Notes: a model not told the origin generated them from the sequence alone. DNA of 40,248 bases from Photobacterium lucens (GCF_009873615.1 NZ_SSMG01000288.1:1-40248), one strand, 5' to 3'; shown: positions 27,743 through 34,974, counted from the first letter of the stretch. Program-made: numbers and translations.

Positions 27743-28822
27743 GTGGCGAAAGTAGCAGAGCAAAAAGCGGTACAGAGGAAGATCATTCACGTCGATATGG
27801 ACTGCTTCTATGCGGCGGTTGAGATGCGAGATGATCCTGCTTTGCGTGATGTTCCCATTGCGATCAGTGGTCGCTCTGCTCGTGGGGTCGTGAGTACTTG
27901 TAATTACCTTGCGCGTAAATACGGAATTCATTCAGCCATGCCCACTGCTCATGCCTTAAAGCTGTGTCCGCATTTGACTTTAGTTCCGGGAAGAATGCAG
28001 GTATATCGTGAGGTTTCACAGCAAATACGCGCTATTTTTGAGCGTTATACCGATAAAATAGAACCTCTCTCACTTGATGAAGCGTATTTAGATGTCTCTG
28101 ATTGTGAAATGCTTCATGGCTCAGCGACACTTATTGCACAAGACATTCGTCGAGCAATAGAGCAAGAGTTACAACTTACCGCATCGGCTGGTGTAGCCCC
28201 TGTTAAGTTCATTGCGAAAGTGGCTTCTGATCTGAATAAGCCCAACGGACAATACGTGGTTACTCCTGAAGAGGTTGATAATTTTGTTGCAGATCTAAAG
28301 CTGGAAAAAATACCCGGTGTTGGGAAAGTGACGATACAAAAATTGCATGAGAAAGGCTTATTCGTTGGGCGTGATGTGCAAAATTACGATCGCCACTTAT
28401 TGTTGCAACAGTTTGGGAAGTTTGGACAATCGCTGTGGTCACGTGCTCATGGTATTGATGAGCGTGAAGTGATTGTTGAACGGCAACGAAAATCGGTTGG
28501 GGTAGAGCGTACTTTTAGCCAAAATATTTCCAGCTATGAGCAATGCTGGCAAGTGGTAGAGCAGTTATACCCAGAGCTGGAGCAACGATTACGTAAAGTG
28601 CGTCCTGAGCTTGATATTGCTAAACAAGGGGTGAAGTTAAAGTTTGCTGATTTTCAACAAACGACCGTTGAGCATATTTATCCCAAATTAGATAAAACGC
28701 AGTTTGTGGATTTACTTAAAGAAGCGATGACGAGGCAAAACAATCGTGAAATTCGCTTAATAGGTTTAAGCGTTGGATTAGAAGTAGGATTAAAAGCACA
28801 GCAGCTTTCTTTTGGTTTCTAG
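27743..28822 (+). CDS. dinB: DNA polymerase IV (Y family, SOS-inducible)
   Basis: Error-prone translesion polymerase. Palm motifs are intact: IIHVDMDCFYAAVEMRD with the first catalytic Asp, and SLDEAYLDVSD with the second acidic pair. The thumb helix-hairpin-helix EKIPGVGKVTIQKL and the little-finger region (KSVGVERTFSQNI) follow. I choose the GTG at 27743 (MAKVAEQKAVQRKIIHVD, 359 residues), which fits the family length. An in-frame ATG at 27713 lies inside the LexA box at the expected transcription start, so it would not be in a usable leader. The SD is weak (GAGC), so the exact start is uncertain. Regulated by LexA through the box at 27709-27724. Confidence 0.95.
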   Translation: MAKVAEQKAVQRKIIHVDMDCFYAAVEMRDDPALRDVPIAISGRSARGVVSTCNYLARKYGIHSAMPTAHALKLCPHLTLVPGRMQVYREVSQQIRAIFERYTDKIEPLSLDEAYLDVSDCEMLHGSATLIAQDIRRAIEQELQLTASAGVAPVKFIAKVASDLNKPNGQYVVTPEEVDNFVADLKLEKIPGVGKVTIQKLHEKGLFVGRDVQNYDRHLLLQQFGKFGQSLWSRAHGIDEREVIVERQRKSVGVERTFSQNISSYEQCWQVVEQLYPELEQRLRKVRPELDIAKQGVKLKFADFQQTTVEHIYPKLDKTQFVDLLKEAMTRQNNREIRLIGLSVGLEVGLKAQQLSFGF

Positions 28823-28848
28823 TCTTTGCCAGAATCAATGACATAAAA

Positions 28849-28882
28849 AACGGGCTTAACGTCTTTTAGCGTTAAGCCCGTT
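28849..28882 (-). terminator. Terminator between dinB and pepD
   Basis: A perfect 13-bp stem (AACGGGCTTAACG at 28849-28861, complement at 28870-28882). The minus strand runs into six T residues (pepD terminator); the plus strand has a weaker TTGTTGTTG tail for dinB. Confidence 0.9.
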
Positions 28883-28899
28883 GTTGTTGCTGGGTTACA

Positions 28900-30360
28900 T
28901 TACTTTTTAACAGGAATGTTTTTCAGTACAGCGATCATTTGATCCCAGAACATTTGTACGGTATCAATCTTCACTTTCTCATCTGGTGAGTGTGGGAATT
29001 TGATCGTAGGGCCAAATGAAAGCATGTCCATTTCAGGGTATGGTTCTTTAAACAGACCACACTCAAGACCGGCGTGGATCACCATGATGTTTGGCTTGTT
29101 ACCGTACATCTCTTGGTACATATCACGGAACACATGCATAATTTCAGAATCGGCATCTGGTTTCCAGCCAGGGTAAGTACCAGAGAACGCACATTCTGCA
29201 CCTGCTAATGTCGCTAGTGATTGCAGCATGCTTTCTACATAACTACGACCAGAATCCGTTAATGAACGCACTAAGCAAAGAACGATAACTTTATCGTTTT
29301 CAGTTGTGATAACACCCATGTTTAGTGAAGTTTCAACTACACCTTCAATGTCATCACTCATGCGGATCACACCGTTAGGGCATACGTTAAGTACATTGAT
29401 CAAACGTACTTGATCTGCCATTACCATCACATCTGCTGGTAGCTCAGTGGACTCAGTAAATAGGTTGATGTCAGTTTCTACGTGACCAAGCTCAGCACTT
29501 AATAGCGTTTGGAAATGCGCGAATAAGTTATTTAGTTGATCAACATTGGCTGCCGGTAGAGTAACAATCACAGATGCTTCACGTGGGATTGCGTTACGTA
29601 GGCTACCACCTGTAAAGTTGTTAATACGTAAGCCAAGCTCATCTGCGTGACCTGCTAAAAAGCGCGCCAGTAATTTGTTAGCGTTGCCACGACCAGTGTG
29701 AATATCACAACCTGAGTGACCGCCTTTTAAGCCTTTTAATACAAGTTTTACTGCTTGGTGGTCAGCTGGTGTCGCTTCACGAGTAATATCCAGTGTGATA
29801 GCACCATCTACGCCGCCAGCACAGCCCATGTATACTTCGCCTTCTTGCTCAGAGTCAGTGTTTAGTAGGATATCACCTTCTAACCAACCTTCTTTTAGGC
29901 CAAAAGCACCCGTCATGCCAGCTTCTTCATCAATGGTTAGCAGCACTTCTAATGGGCCATGTTCAATGTCTTTTGCTGCAAGTACAGCAAGACAGCTTGC
30001 CATACCCATACCGTTATCAGCACCCAGTGTTGTGCCTTTTGCCGTTACCCACTCACCGTCGATGTATGGTTGGATAGGATCTTTAGTGAAGTCGTGTACA
30101 GTTTCTTCATTTTTCTGTGGAACCATATCGATGTGTGCTTGAAGTACCACACCTTTACGGTTTTCCATGCCTGCAGTTGCAGGTTTTTTAATGATCACAT
30201 TACCTGTTTCATCACGACGAACGTCTAAGCCTTCTTTTTTAGCAAATTCAACAATGAATTGTGCAAGTTGTTCTTCATGCTTAGATGGGTGAGGGATAGA
30301 ACAGATTTGATCGAAAAATTGCCATACGGCTTTAGGTGATAGTTGACTGATTTCAGACAC
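28900..30360 (-). CDS. pepD: Aminoacyl-histidine dipeptidase (peptidase D, M20 family)
   Basis: Cytosolic zinc dipeptidase that splits Xaa-His dipeptides such as carnosine. The 486 residues match E. coli PepD. Metal-site motifs: VVLQAHIDMVPQ (His and catalytic Asp), TLGADNGMGMA (bridging Asp), LLTIDEEAGMTGAFGL (catalytic Glu-Glu), LLNTDSEQEGE, and a C-terminal MVIHAGLECGLF and GPTIKFPHSPDE. The start codon is GTG at 30360 with AAGG and TAGG upstream. Single gene with a terminator at 28849-28882. In the V. cholerae gene order I remember, a purine permease is also the next neighbour. Confidence 0.97.
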   Translation of the reverse strand: MSEISQLSPKAVWQFFDQICSIPHPSKHEEQLAQFIVEFAKKEGLDVRRDETGNVIIKKPATAGMENRKGVVLQAHIDMVPQKNEETVHDFTKDPIQPYIDGEWVTAKGTTLGADNGMGMASCLAVLAAKDIEHGPLEVLLTIDEEAGMTGAFGLKEGWLEGDILLNTDSEQEGEVYMGCAGGVDGAITLDITREATPADHQAVKLVLKGLKGGHSGCDIHTGRGNANKLLARFLAGHADELGLRINNFTGGSLRNAIPREASVIVTLPAANVDQLNNLFAHFQTLLSAELGHVETDINLFTESTELPADVMVMADQVRLINVLNVCPNGVIRMSDDIEGVVETSLNMGVITTENDKVIVLCLVRSLTDSGRSYVESMLQSLATLAGAECAFSGTYPGWKPDADSEIMHVFRDMYQEMYGNKPNIMVIHAGLECGLFKEPYPEMDMLSFGPTIKFPHSPDEKVKIDTVQMFWDQMIAVLKNIPVKK

Positions 30361-30714
30361 GGAAGCCTACCTTTATACAATATTGGGCTAGTGACACTTG
30401 TCAGGCTATTAGCCGCCAAATGACATAAATATGTAGCGATAAAACCTATCGCATTTTTTTTAGCATATCATTCTGACTAATGCGGAGGTAGAGAAAAAAG
30501 TAAAATCTTAAACCGCAAATACGATAATGCATAAGTATGAATCATGTTTAATGATCACTCACAACAGATACATCACTGTAAGTTATTTTAGATATTTATT
30601 TGTTTTATCTAGATTATGGAACTATGGTTTACTTTTAAAAATGAAAAAAAATTACATCAAAATTTATTTAACAATGTTTTTTTACGAAAAGTGTGACGAG
30701 CTTAAAAAAATAAC
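30361..30714. other. AT-rich gap upstream of pepD
   Basis: Holds the pepD leader and promoter (not resolved). A 6-bp hairpin (GCGATA 30436-30441, TATCGC 30447-30452) followed by eight T residues looks like a plus-strand terminator although no plus-strand gene precedes it closely. A 63-codon frame at 30527-30718 is extremely Lys/Ile/Tyr/Phe-rich, has no SD and I do not accept it. Confidence 0.4.
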
Positions 30715-30743
30715 TTGAAAGTAAATTACGAAATGGTTATGAT
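30715..30743 (+). promoter_or_regulatory. Promoter of the small-ORF / sRNA unit
   Basis: TTGAAA (30715-30720, 5 of 6) and TATGAT (30738-30743, 5 of 6) are separated by exactly 17 bp, the best sigma-70-type match in the window. Start near 30750. A TGTGA half site (30692-30696) lies 23 bp upstream of the -35, without a good second half. Confidence 0.65.
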
Positions 30744-30772
30744 TTCTACAATCTCAGAGAGATGATGAATTA

Positions 30773-30868
30773 ATGACTGTACATGTTCAGGATGAACCCG
30801 AGATATCGCCTCCAAGGAACCGAGATAAGTGCGGCCTAGATGGTCAATACGATCCAAGGATTAAGTAG
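30773..30868 (+). CDS. Putative 31-residue leader peptide, unknown
   Basis: ATG to TAG frame in the leader of the candidate sRNA unit, encoding a charged, Pro-containing peptide that starts MTVHVQDEPEISPPRNRDK and ends DPRIK. It lies 23 nt after the inferred transcription start. The SD is poor (GAGAG about 12 nt upstream), and rare Arg codons (AGG, CGA) occur, which suit either a stalling leader peptide or chance. The nucleotide sequence is itself repetitive: TCCAAGGA occurs twice (30811 and 30853) and CCGAGATA twice. Structure in the RNA, not the peptide, may be what matters. Low confidence. Confidence 0.3.
   Translation: MTVHVQDEPEISPPRNRDKCGLDGQYDPRIK
30810..30825 (+). repeat. 16-bp direct repeat, copy 1
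   Basis: CTCCAAGGAACCGAGA, identical to 31460-31475, exactly 650 bp upstream of it and in the same orientation. Copy 1 lies in the leader of the sRNA unit. A partial third copy, TCCAAGGA, is at 30853-30860. Confidence 0.8.
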
Positions 30869-30919
30869 ATAATAATTATGTGCTTAATTAGGATTACTTA
30901 TTTGTAAGGTGATTTAAAA

Positions 30920-31009
30920 ATGAAATTATTTGATTCTATTACACACTTTTGGAATAACCGTTCTGTATACACAGGTAACTTTACTTACCCTAGTTACTTC
31001 GGTTACTAA
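30920..31009 (+). CDS. 29-residue aromatic-rich small protein, VcdP-like candidate
   Basis: The peptide starts MKLFDSITHFWNNRSVYTGN and ends PSYFGY. Nine of 29 residues are aromatic (4 Phe, 1 Trp, 4 Tyr). AAGGTG at 30906-30911 lies 8 nt before the ATG, a good SD. Codons are those of highly expressed genes (TAC, TTC, AAC, GGT, CGT), unlike the AT-rich surroundings, which argues for real translation. The length equals that of V. cholerae VcdP, which binds and stimulates citrate synthase, and the frame precedes a C-rich sRNA segment and terminator as expected for vcdRP. The assignment to VcdP is inference; I do not recall its exact sequence. It could be another small protein. Confidence 0.7.
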   Translation: MKLFDSITHFWNNRSVYTGNFTYPSYFGY

Positions 31010-31109
31010 GAATTTTGTTATCTAGTTGCTGACTAGCTAACTGAACTGTTTGTTCACCCCCTAACTTGAGAATACTAAATAATCGTTAACGGTTATTTGC
31101 AACATTCGC

Positions 31110-31139
31110 CGCCACTTCGTATTGAAGTGGCGTTTTTTT
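31110..31139 (+). terminator. Intrinsic terminator of the sRNA / small-protein unit
   Basis: A 9-bp GC-rich perfect stem (CGCCACTTC at 31110-31118, GAAGTGGCG at 31124-31132) with a 5-nt loop and seven T residues; typical of Hfq-bound sRNA 3' ends. Confidence 0.92.
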
Positions 31140-31371
31140 ATTTATGACCTGCTATTTTATTCCCACTCGTAACTGCATTTCTTCATTTATGATGAATTTT
31201 TCAACGATCTCGCTGGTTTTATTCTTATAAATATAAAAAACCACAATTATTGTTATTTGGAATATAGTTGCTAATGCATTGATTTTATATTGCTAATTTC
31301 CTGTTACAAAAAGGCAAATGGAGCAAATAAAATTAATTCGCTTTAGAACGGTGTTTTTACTCGATATTTTC
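31140..31371. other. AT-rich spacer between sRNA unit and permease promoter
   Basis: About 230 bp of AT-rich sequence. A 30-codon GTG-initiated minus-strand frame (31152-31244) has no SD. Nothing else recognised. Confidence 0.4.
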
Positions 31372-31400
31372 TGGAAATTGATAGATCTGATGTTTATAAT
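31372..31400 (+). promoter_or_regulatory. Promoter of the purine permease gene
   Basis: A perfect -10 TATAAT (31395-31400) with TGGAAA (31372-31377, 4 of 6) and 17-bp spacing. Start near 31407, leader about 72 nt. Confidence 0.6.
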
Positions 31401-31416
31401 CGCGCTCAAATTGAGA

Positions 31417-31432
31417 ACGCAAACGTTTTCTA
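31417..31432. promoter_or_regulatory. PurR operator
   Basis: ACGCAAACGTTTTCTA matches the PurR consensus ACGCAAACGTTTTCGT at 15 of 16 positions. It lies about 10-25 bp downstream of the inferred start, a position for roadblock or occlusion. Expected effect: repression when hypoxanthine or guanine is plentiful. Confidence 0.8.
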
Positions 31433-31459
31433 TTTTTGCATAATACCTAACGTGTCTAT

Positions 31460-31475
31460 CTCCAAGGAACCGAGA
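31460..31475 (+). repeat. 16-bp direct repeat, copy 2, at the permease ribosome-binding region
   Basis: CTCCAAGGAACCGAGA, identical to 30810-30825. It ends 3 nt before the permease ATG and contains the only SD-like sequence (AAGGA), so whatever binds it could control translation of the permease. Confidence 0.8.
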
Positions 31476-31478
31476 AAC

Positions 31479-32768
31479 ATGCTTGAGAAGTTATTTAAAC
31501 TGAAGGAACACGGCACTGATGTGCGCACTGAGTTGCTTGCAGGCTTAACCACTTTCCTGACGATGGCTTACATCATTTTTGTAAACCCAACTATGCTAGC
31601 CAATACAGGAATGGATAAAGGTGCCGTTTTTGTTGCAACTTGTTTAGCGGCAATGATTGGCTGTTTCGTGATGGGCTTTTTTGCAAACTATCCTGTGGCT
31701 CAAGCGCCAGGTATGGGGCTAAATGCCTTCTTTACCTACACTGTGGTGTTAGGTATGGGCTATACATGGCAAGTGGCATTAGCGGCAGTTTTCTTATCGG
31801 GCTTATGTTTTATCGCTCTGAGCCTATTAAAGGTGCGAGAGTGGATCATTAACTCGATCCCCTTGGCGTTAAGAACTGGGATCTCAGCCGGTATTGGTTT
31901 ATTTCTTGCGTTTATTGCCCTACAAACCTCAGGCATTGTGGTTGATAACCCAGCGACGTTAGTACAAGTAGGCGACTTAACTAGCTTCCCTGTAATAATG
32001 GCTGCGCTTGGTTTCTTCTTAACCATTGCGTTAGTGCATCGTGGTTTTAAAGCGGCTGTGTTGATTGCCATTTTAGTGGTAACGGCATTAGGTATTATGT
32101 TTGGTGAAGTGAGCTACGGCGGCATTATGTCTATGCCACCAAGTATTGCTCCAACCTTTATGCAATTAGATTTTGCAGGTGCAATGGAAGTTGGTTTGAT
32201 TTCAATTGTGTTTGCTTTCTTGTTTGTCGATTTATTTGATACTGCAGGAACATTAGTCGGCGTAGCGACCAAAGCTAACTTGATTGGCGAAGATGGTAAG
32301 CTGCCTCGTTTAAATCGCGCACTACTAGCAGACAGTACTGCAACGTCAGTTGGTGCGCTATTGGGTACATCGAATACCACTTCTTATGTCGAGAGTGTGT
32401 CCGGTGTCGCAGTCGGAGGACGTACTGGTCTTACTGCGGTAACGGTTGGTGTATTATTCCTCCTTGCACTATTTTTTGCACCGCTTGCTGGCATGGTGCC
32501 AGCGTACGCAACAGCAGGTGCATTGTTCTACGTAGCAATTCTTATGATGTCAGGCCTTGTGGCAATTGATTGGCGTGATCTAACAGAAGCAGCACCAGTT
32601 GTTGTGGTTTGTTTATTGATGCCATTAACTTATTCAATTGCTGAAGGTATTGGCCTTGGTTTCATCACTTACGCTGCAGTTAAAGCGATGAGTGGTAAGG
32701 GACGTGACGTAAATATCAGTGTTTGGGTAATTTCAGCGCTGTTCCTTTTGAAAATTATTTTTCTCTAA
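31479..32768 (+). CDS. NCS2-family purine permease (AzgA type)
   Basis: Inner-membrane proton symporter for adenine, hypoxanthine or guanine; substrate not resolved from sequence. 429 residues, 12-14 membrane segments. AzgA-group marks: TELLAGLTTFLTMAYIIFVNP near the N-terminus, ANYPVAQAPGMGLNAFFTY, FVDLFDTAGTLVGVATKANL, and LLGTSNTTSYVESVSGVAVGGRTGLTA. The ATG at 31479 gives MLEKLFKLKEHG, the usual family start; a GTG at 31452 would place the SD inside the coding region. Controlled by a PurR operator. gpt follows 69 bp later on the same strand with no terminator between, so uptake and phosphoribosylation of purine bases are probably in one transcript. Confidence 0.95.
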   Translation: MLEKLFKLKEHGTDVRTELLAGLTTFLTMAYIIFVNPTMLANTGMDKGAVFVATCLAAMIGCFVMGFFANYPVAQAPGMGLNAFFTYTVVLGMGYTWQVALAAVFLSGLCFIALSLLKVREWIINSIPLALRTGISAGIGLFLAFIALQTSGIVVDNPATLVQVGDLTSFPVIMAALGFFLTIALVHRGFKAAVLIAILVVTALGIMFGEVSYGGIMSMPPSIAPTFMQLDFAGAMEVGLISIVFAFLFVDLFDTAGTLVGVATKANLIGEDGKLPRLNRALLADSTATSVGALLGTSNTTSYVESVSGVAVGGRTGLTAVTVGVLFLLALFFAPLAGMVPAYATAGALFYVAILMMSGLVAIDWRDLTEAAPVVVVCLLMPLTYSIAEGIGLGFITYAAVKAMSGKGRDVNISVWVISALFLLKIIFL

Positions 32769-32801
32769 GTTTTAGATTAATAAAGCTTTACTAATTTATG
32801 G

Positions 32802-32815
32802 CGATTTTCGAATCG
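32802..32815 (+). other. Short hairpin upstream of gpt
   Basis: CGATT-TTCG-AATCG forms a 5-bp stem with a 4-nt loop in the permease-gpt spacer. No T run follows; perhaps an mRNA processing or stabilising structure. Confidence 0.25.
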
Positions 32816-32837
32816 TTGATCCAGAGGTTCTTTGTTT

Positions 32838-33296
32838 ATGAGTAATAAATTCATCATCACTTGGGATAACATGCAAACCTATACACGTCAGCTGGCTGAA
32901 AAGCTACTTCCAGCGGATCAGTGGACAGGTATCATTGCTGTTAGTCGTGGCGGTTTGGTTCCTGCTGCTATTTTGGCGCGTGAGCTAGGTATTCGTCACG
33001 TAGATACGGTATGTATCTCAAGCTACGATCATGATCATCAACGTGACATGCGTGTGATCAAGAAAGCAGAAGGTGATGGTGAAGGCTTTATCATCGTTGA
33101 TGATTTAGTTGATACAGGCGGTACGGCAGAGAAAATCCGTGAAATGTACCCACGTGGTAAGTTCGTAACCGTATGTGCAAAACCTGCAGGTAAGCACTTA
33201 GTTGACGATTACGTTGTAGATATTCCACAAGATACGTGGATTGAGCAACCATGGGATATGGCGGTAACGTTTGTTGATCCAATCGCTAAGCGATAA
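32838..33296 (+). CDS. gpt: Xanthine-guanine phosphoribosyltransferase
   Basis: Salvage enzyme making XMP, GMP and, less well, IMP from the base and PRPP, attached to the inner face of the membrane. 152 residues, the E. coli Gpt length. The PRPP-binding motif is [34 protein letters not shown] holds the N-terminal PRT fold, and [12 protein letters not shown] is the C-terminal purine-binding region. The ATG at 32838 (MSNKF) has AGAGG about 10 nt upstream; a TTG two codons earlier is less likely. Lies behind the PurR-controlled permease. Confidence 0.97.
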   Translation: MSNKFIITWDNMQTYTRQLAEKLLPADQWTGIIAVSRGGLVPAAILARELGIRHVDTVCISSYDHDHQRDMRVIKKAEGDGEGFIIVDDLVDTGGTAEKIREMYPRGKFVTVCAKPAGKHLVDDYVVDIPQDTWIEQPWDMAVTFVDPIAKR

Positions 33297-33353
33297 GCAA
33301 TTTCTCTTTATCAAGGCTTATCGCTGTAGGGTGGTAAACTAAGATTGATTATT

Positions 33354-33379
33354 AAGACGCCGATAAGGCGTCTTTTTTT
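33354..33379 (+). terminator. Intrinsic terminator of permease-gpt
   Basis: An 8-bp stem (AAGACGCC at 33354-33361, complement at 33367-33374) followed by a T run, about 58 nt after the gpt stop. Confidence 0.9.
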
Positions 33380-33453
33380 GTTTTAAATCGACATACGTAA
33401 GTGATTTTGGGTATATCATCACTACACATTATAAAGACTACGTGGAGAGTGCC

Positions 33454-34713
33454 GTGTCTGAGCCATCCCCTGAAAATTTGTCCGAAAAGTTATTTGCCCC
33501 AAGACCTACCTCTAAAGAAACATCGAGTTTAGTGAAAATTGCTCATGTACGCAGTGGGCGAGTGAACAATGCGCTGGATGGTGAGAGTAAGGCTGGCTGG
33601 TACCGTGTTTTACGTCGTCCTCAATGGATTTGGCAAGGTGTCGATCCTATTCAGCTTGAAGCGGTTTTAGCACGCATTGCGAGCTCAACAGCGCAGCGTA
33701 CAGATGAAAACCTATTAGATACCGTGATTGGTTATAAGCCGGGAAACTGGAGTTATGAATGGTCACAGCTGGGTGCAAGTTACCAAAAACAAGCTCGTTT
33801 ATTGCTAAATGAAGGCGAGAAATTAAAAGCCTCAGAGTTGTTATTAAAAGCCAGTACCCATTACAGCATTGCTGCCTACCCTTATATAAAAGGGGATCAA
33901 CTGGCAGATCAGGCAGAGTTACAAGCCAATCAAAGCTACCGTGAGGCGATTGAGTTACGTCCGCATGATATGCGTACTATTAACGTAAAATATGAAGGCA
34001 AAACCTTTGAAGCTTTCATTCATTTACCACGTACCGATAAATTATTACCAACTGTTATTGTCAGTGGTGGCTTAGACACTCTGCAGTGTGATTTATGGCG
34101 TTTATACGAAGATTATTTAGGCCCTGCAGGCTATGCCATGGTGACACTTGATATGCCATCGGTAGGCCATTGTGATCGTTGGAATTTAACGGAAGATACT
34201 AGCCGTTTACACCAAGCACTATTACAACAAATTCGTGATGTACCTTGGGTCGATCATCATAAAGTTGCCATGCTGGGTATTCGCATGGGCGGCAATGCAG
34301 CCATTCGTTTGGGCTTTATGGAGCCTACACGTTTAAAAACATGTATTAGTTTAGGTGGGGCGATTAATAGTGTGTTGACTCAGCCAAAGCTGATTGAGCA
34401 AATTCCGCGTATGTTCTTAGATGTTTTAGCATCACGTATGGGCAAAAATGGTCAATCTGAAGCGAGTATTATTTCACACTTACCTGCATGGTCTTTGAAA
34501 AATCAGGGGATCTTAGGCCGTCGACGTATTGATATGCCAATGTTAGGGATCAGTTTGAAAAACGATCCGGTGTGTCCTGAGATGGATAATCAGCTGATTG
34601 CGCTTTCAAGTTACGGTGGTAAAGCACTAACCTTACCTGAAAAGCCACTACATGATGGCTATCATCGTTCGATGATAGAAGTTGTGAAGTGGTTAGATGA
34701 GAAACTCGCCTAA
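33454..34713 (+). CDS. frsA: FrsA, alpha/beta-hydrolase-fold fermentation/respiration switch protein
   Basis: Cytosolic alpha/beta-hydrolase-fold protein reported to bind IIA-Glc and shift the balance of respiration and fermentation; esterase activity has been claimed. 419 residues. Marks: NLSEKLFAPRP at the N-terminus, WYRVLRRPQWIWQGVDPIQLE, GYKPGNWSYEW, VIVSGGLDTLQCDLWRLYEDYLGPAGYAM, and MLGIRMGGNAAIRLGF. At the nucleophile-elbow position the sequence is GIRMGGN and not GxSxG, so classical serine hydrolysis is doubtful. The GTG at 33454 has GGAG 6 nt upstream; a GTG four codons earlier would overlap that SD. Monocistronic, between the gpt terminator and its own terminator. Confidence 0.95.
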   Translation: MSEPSPENLSEKLFAPRPTSKETSSLVKIAHVRSGRVNNALDGESKAGWYRVLRRPQWIWQGVDPIQLEAVLARIASSTAQRTDENLLDTVIGYKPGNWSYEWSQLGASYQKQARLLLNEGEKLKASELLLKASTHYSIAAYPYIKGDQLADQAELQANQSYREAIELRPHDMRTINVKYEGKTFEAFIHLPRTDKLLPTVIVSGGLDTLQCDLWRLYEDYLGPAGYAMVTLDMPSVGHCDRWNLTEDTSRLHQALLQQIRDVPWVDHHKVAMLGIRMGGNAAIRLGFMEPTRLKTCISLGGAINSVLTQPKLIEQIPRMFLDVLASRMGKNGQSEASIISHLPAWSLKNQGILGRRRIDMPMLGISLKNDPVCPEMDNQLIALSSYGGKALTLPEKPLHDGYHRSMIEVVKWLDEKLA

Positions 34714-34748
34714 TTGCTGGTAAAGAAATCATAGTGTCATAAAGATGA

Positions 34749-34782
34749 CGGAATAATACCTTAAGTATTGTTCCGTTTTTTT
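34749..34782 (+). terminator. Intrinsic terminator of frsA
   Basis: An 11-bp stem (CGGAATAATAC at 34749-34759, GTATTGTTCCG at 34765-34775, one G-T wobble) with seven T residues. Confidence 0.9.
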
Positions 34783-34974
34783 ATACTGCTTTGATATTGT
34801 TAAAAAATACGTATACCTACATTGGCATTTCACCAAACATCAACCATAATATAACAAATAATGATAATGATCTCGTTGCACATCATGATGATGAAGCAAT
34901 GTCATCATTGATCATGTTTATTTTGTTGAGTATGCGCTTACTCATAACTGCAGTTGACTATGGATGGATTAGCA

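Larger units (their letters stand above)
30750..31139 (+). ncRNA. Candidate dual-function RNA, VcdRP-like (sRNA plus small protein)
   Basis: The transcript bounded by the promoter at 30715-30743 and the terminator at 31110-31139 would be about 390 nt. It carries a 170-nt leader with a 31-codon frame, a 29-codon aromatic-rich frame (30920-31009), then about 100 nt of non-coding RNA. That 3' part has a CTAGT/ACTAG hairpin (31022-31036), an unpaired-looking C run (CACCCCCTAAC, 31056-31064) suited to pairing with G-rich SD sequences, and an AT-rich hairpin (31078-31097). V. cholerae VcdRP has the same plan: a 29-residue protein VcdP and a base-pairing part VcdR that represses sugar-transport mRNAs. 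Homology is my inference from length, layout and the C-rich motif; I cannot compare sequences. Processing from a shorter promoter cannot be excluded. Confidence 0.6.

Noticed and set aside
30436-30461. Terminator-like hairpin with eight T residues on the plus strand
   Set aside because: No plus-strand transcript precedes it; only 6 bp of stem. Probably chance in AT-rich DNA, possibly a read-through guard.
30527-30718. 63-codon plus-strand frame upstream of the sRNA unit
   Set aside because: Extreme AT-driven composition, no SD, and it runs through the -35 of the sRNA promoter.
31152-31244. 30-codon minus-strand frame with a hydrophobic then charged peptide
   Set aside because: GTG start without SD, no promoter, and no terminator on that strand; the sequence is AT-rich and the frame may be chance.
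34857-34874. Fur-box-like AATAATGATAATGATCTC upstream of crl
   Set aside because: Two good hexamers only; the third half fails, and simple AT-rich repeats (GAT, ATG) are common here.
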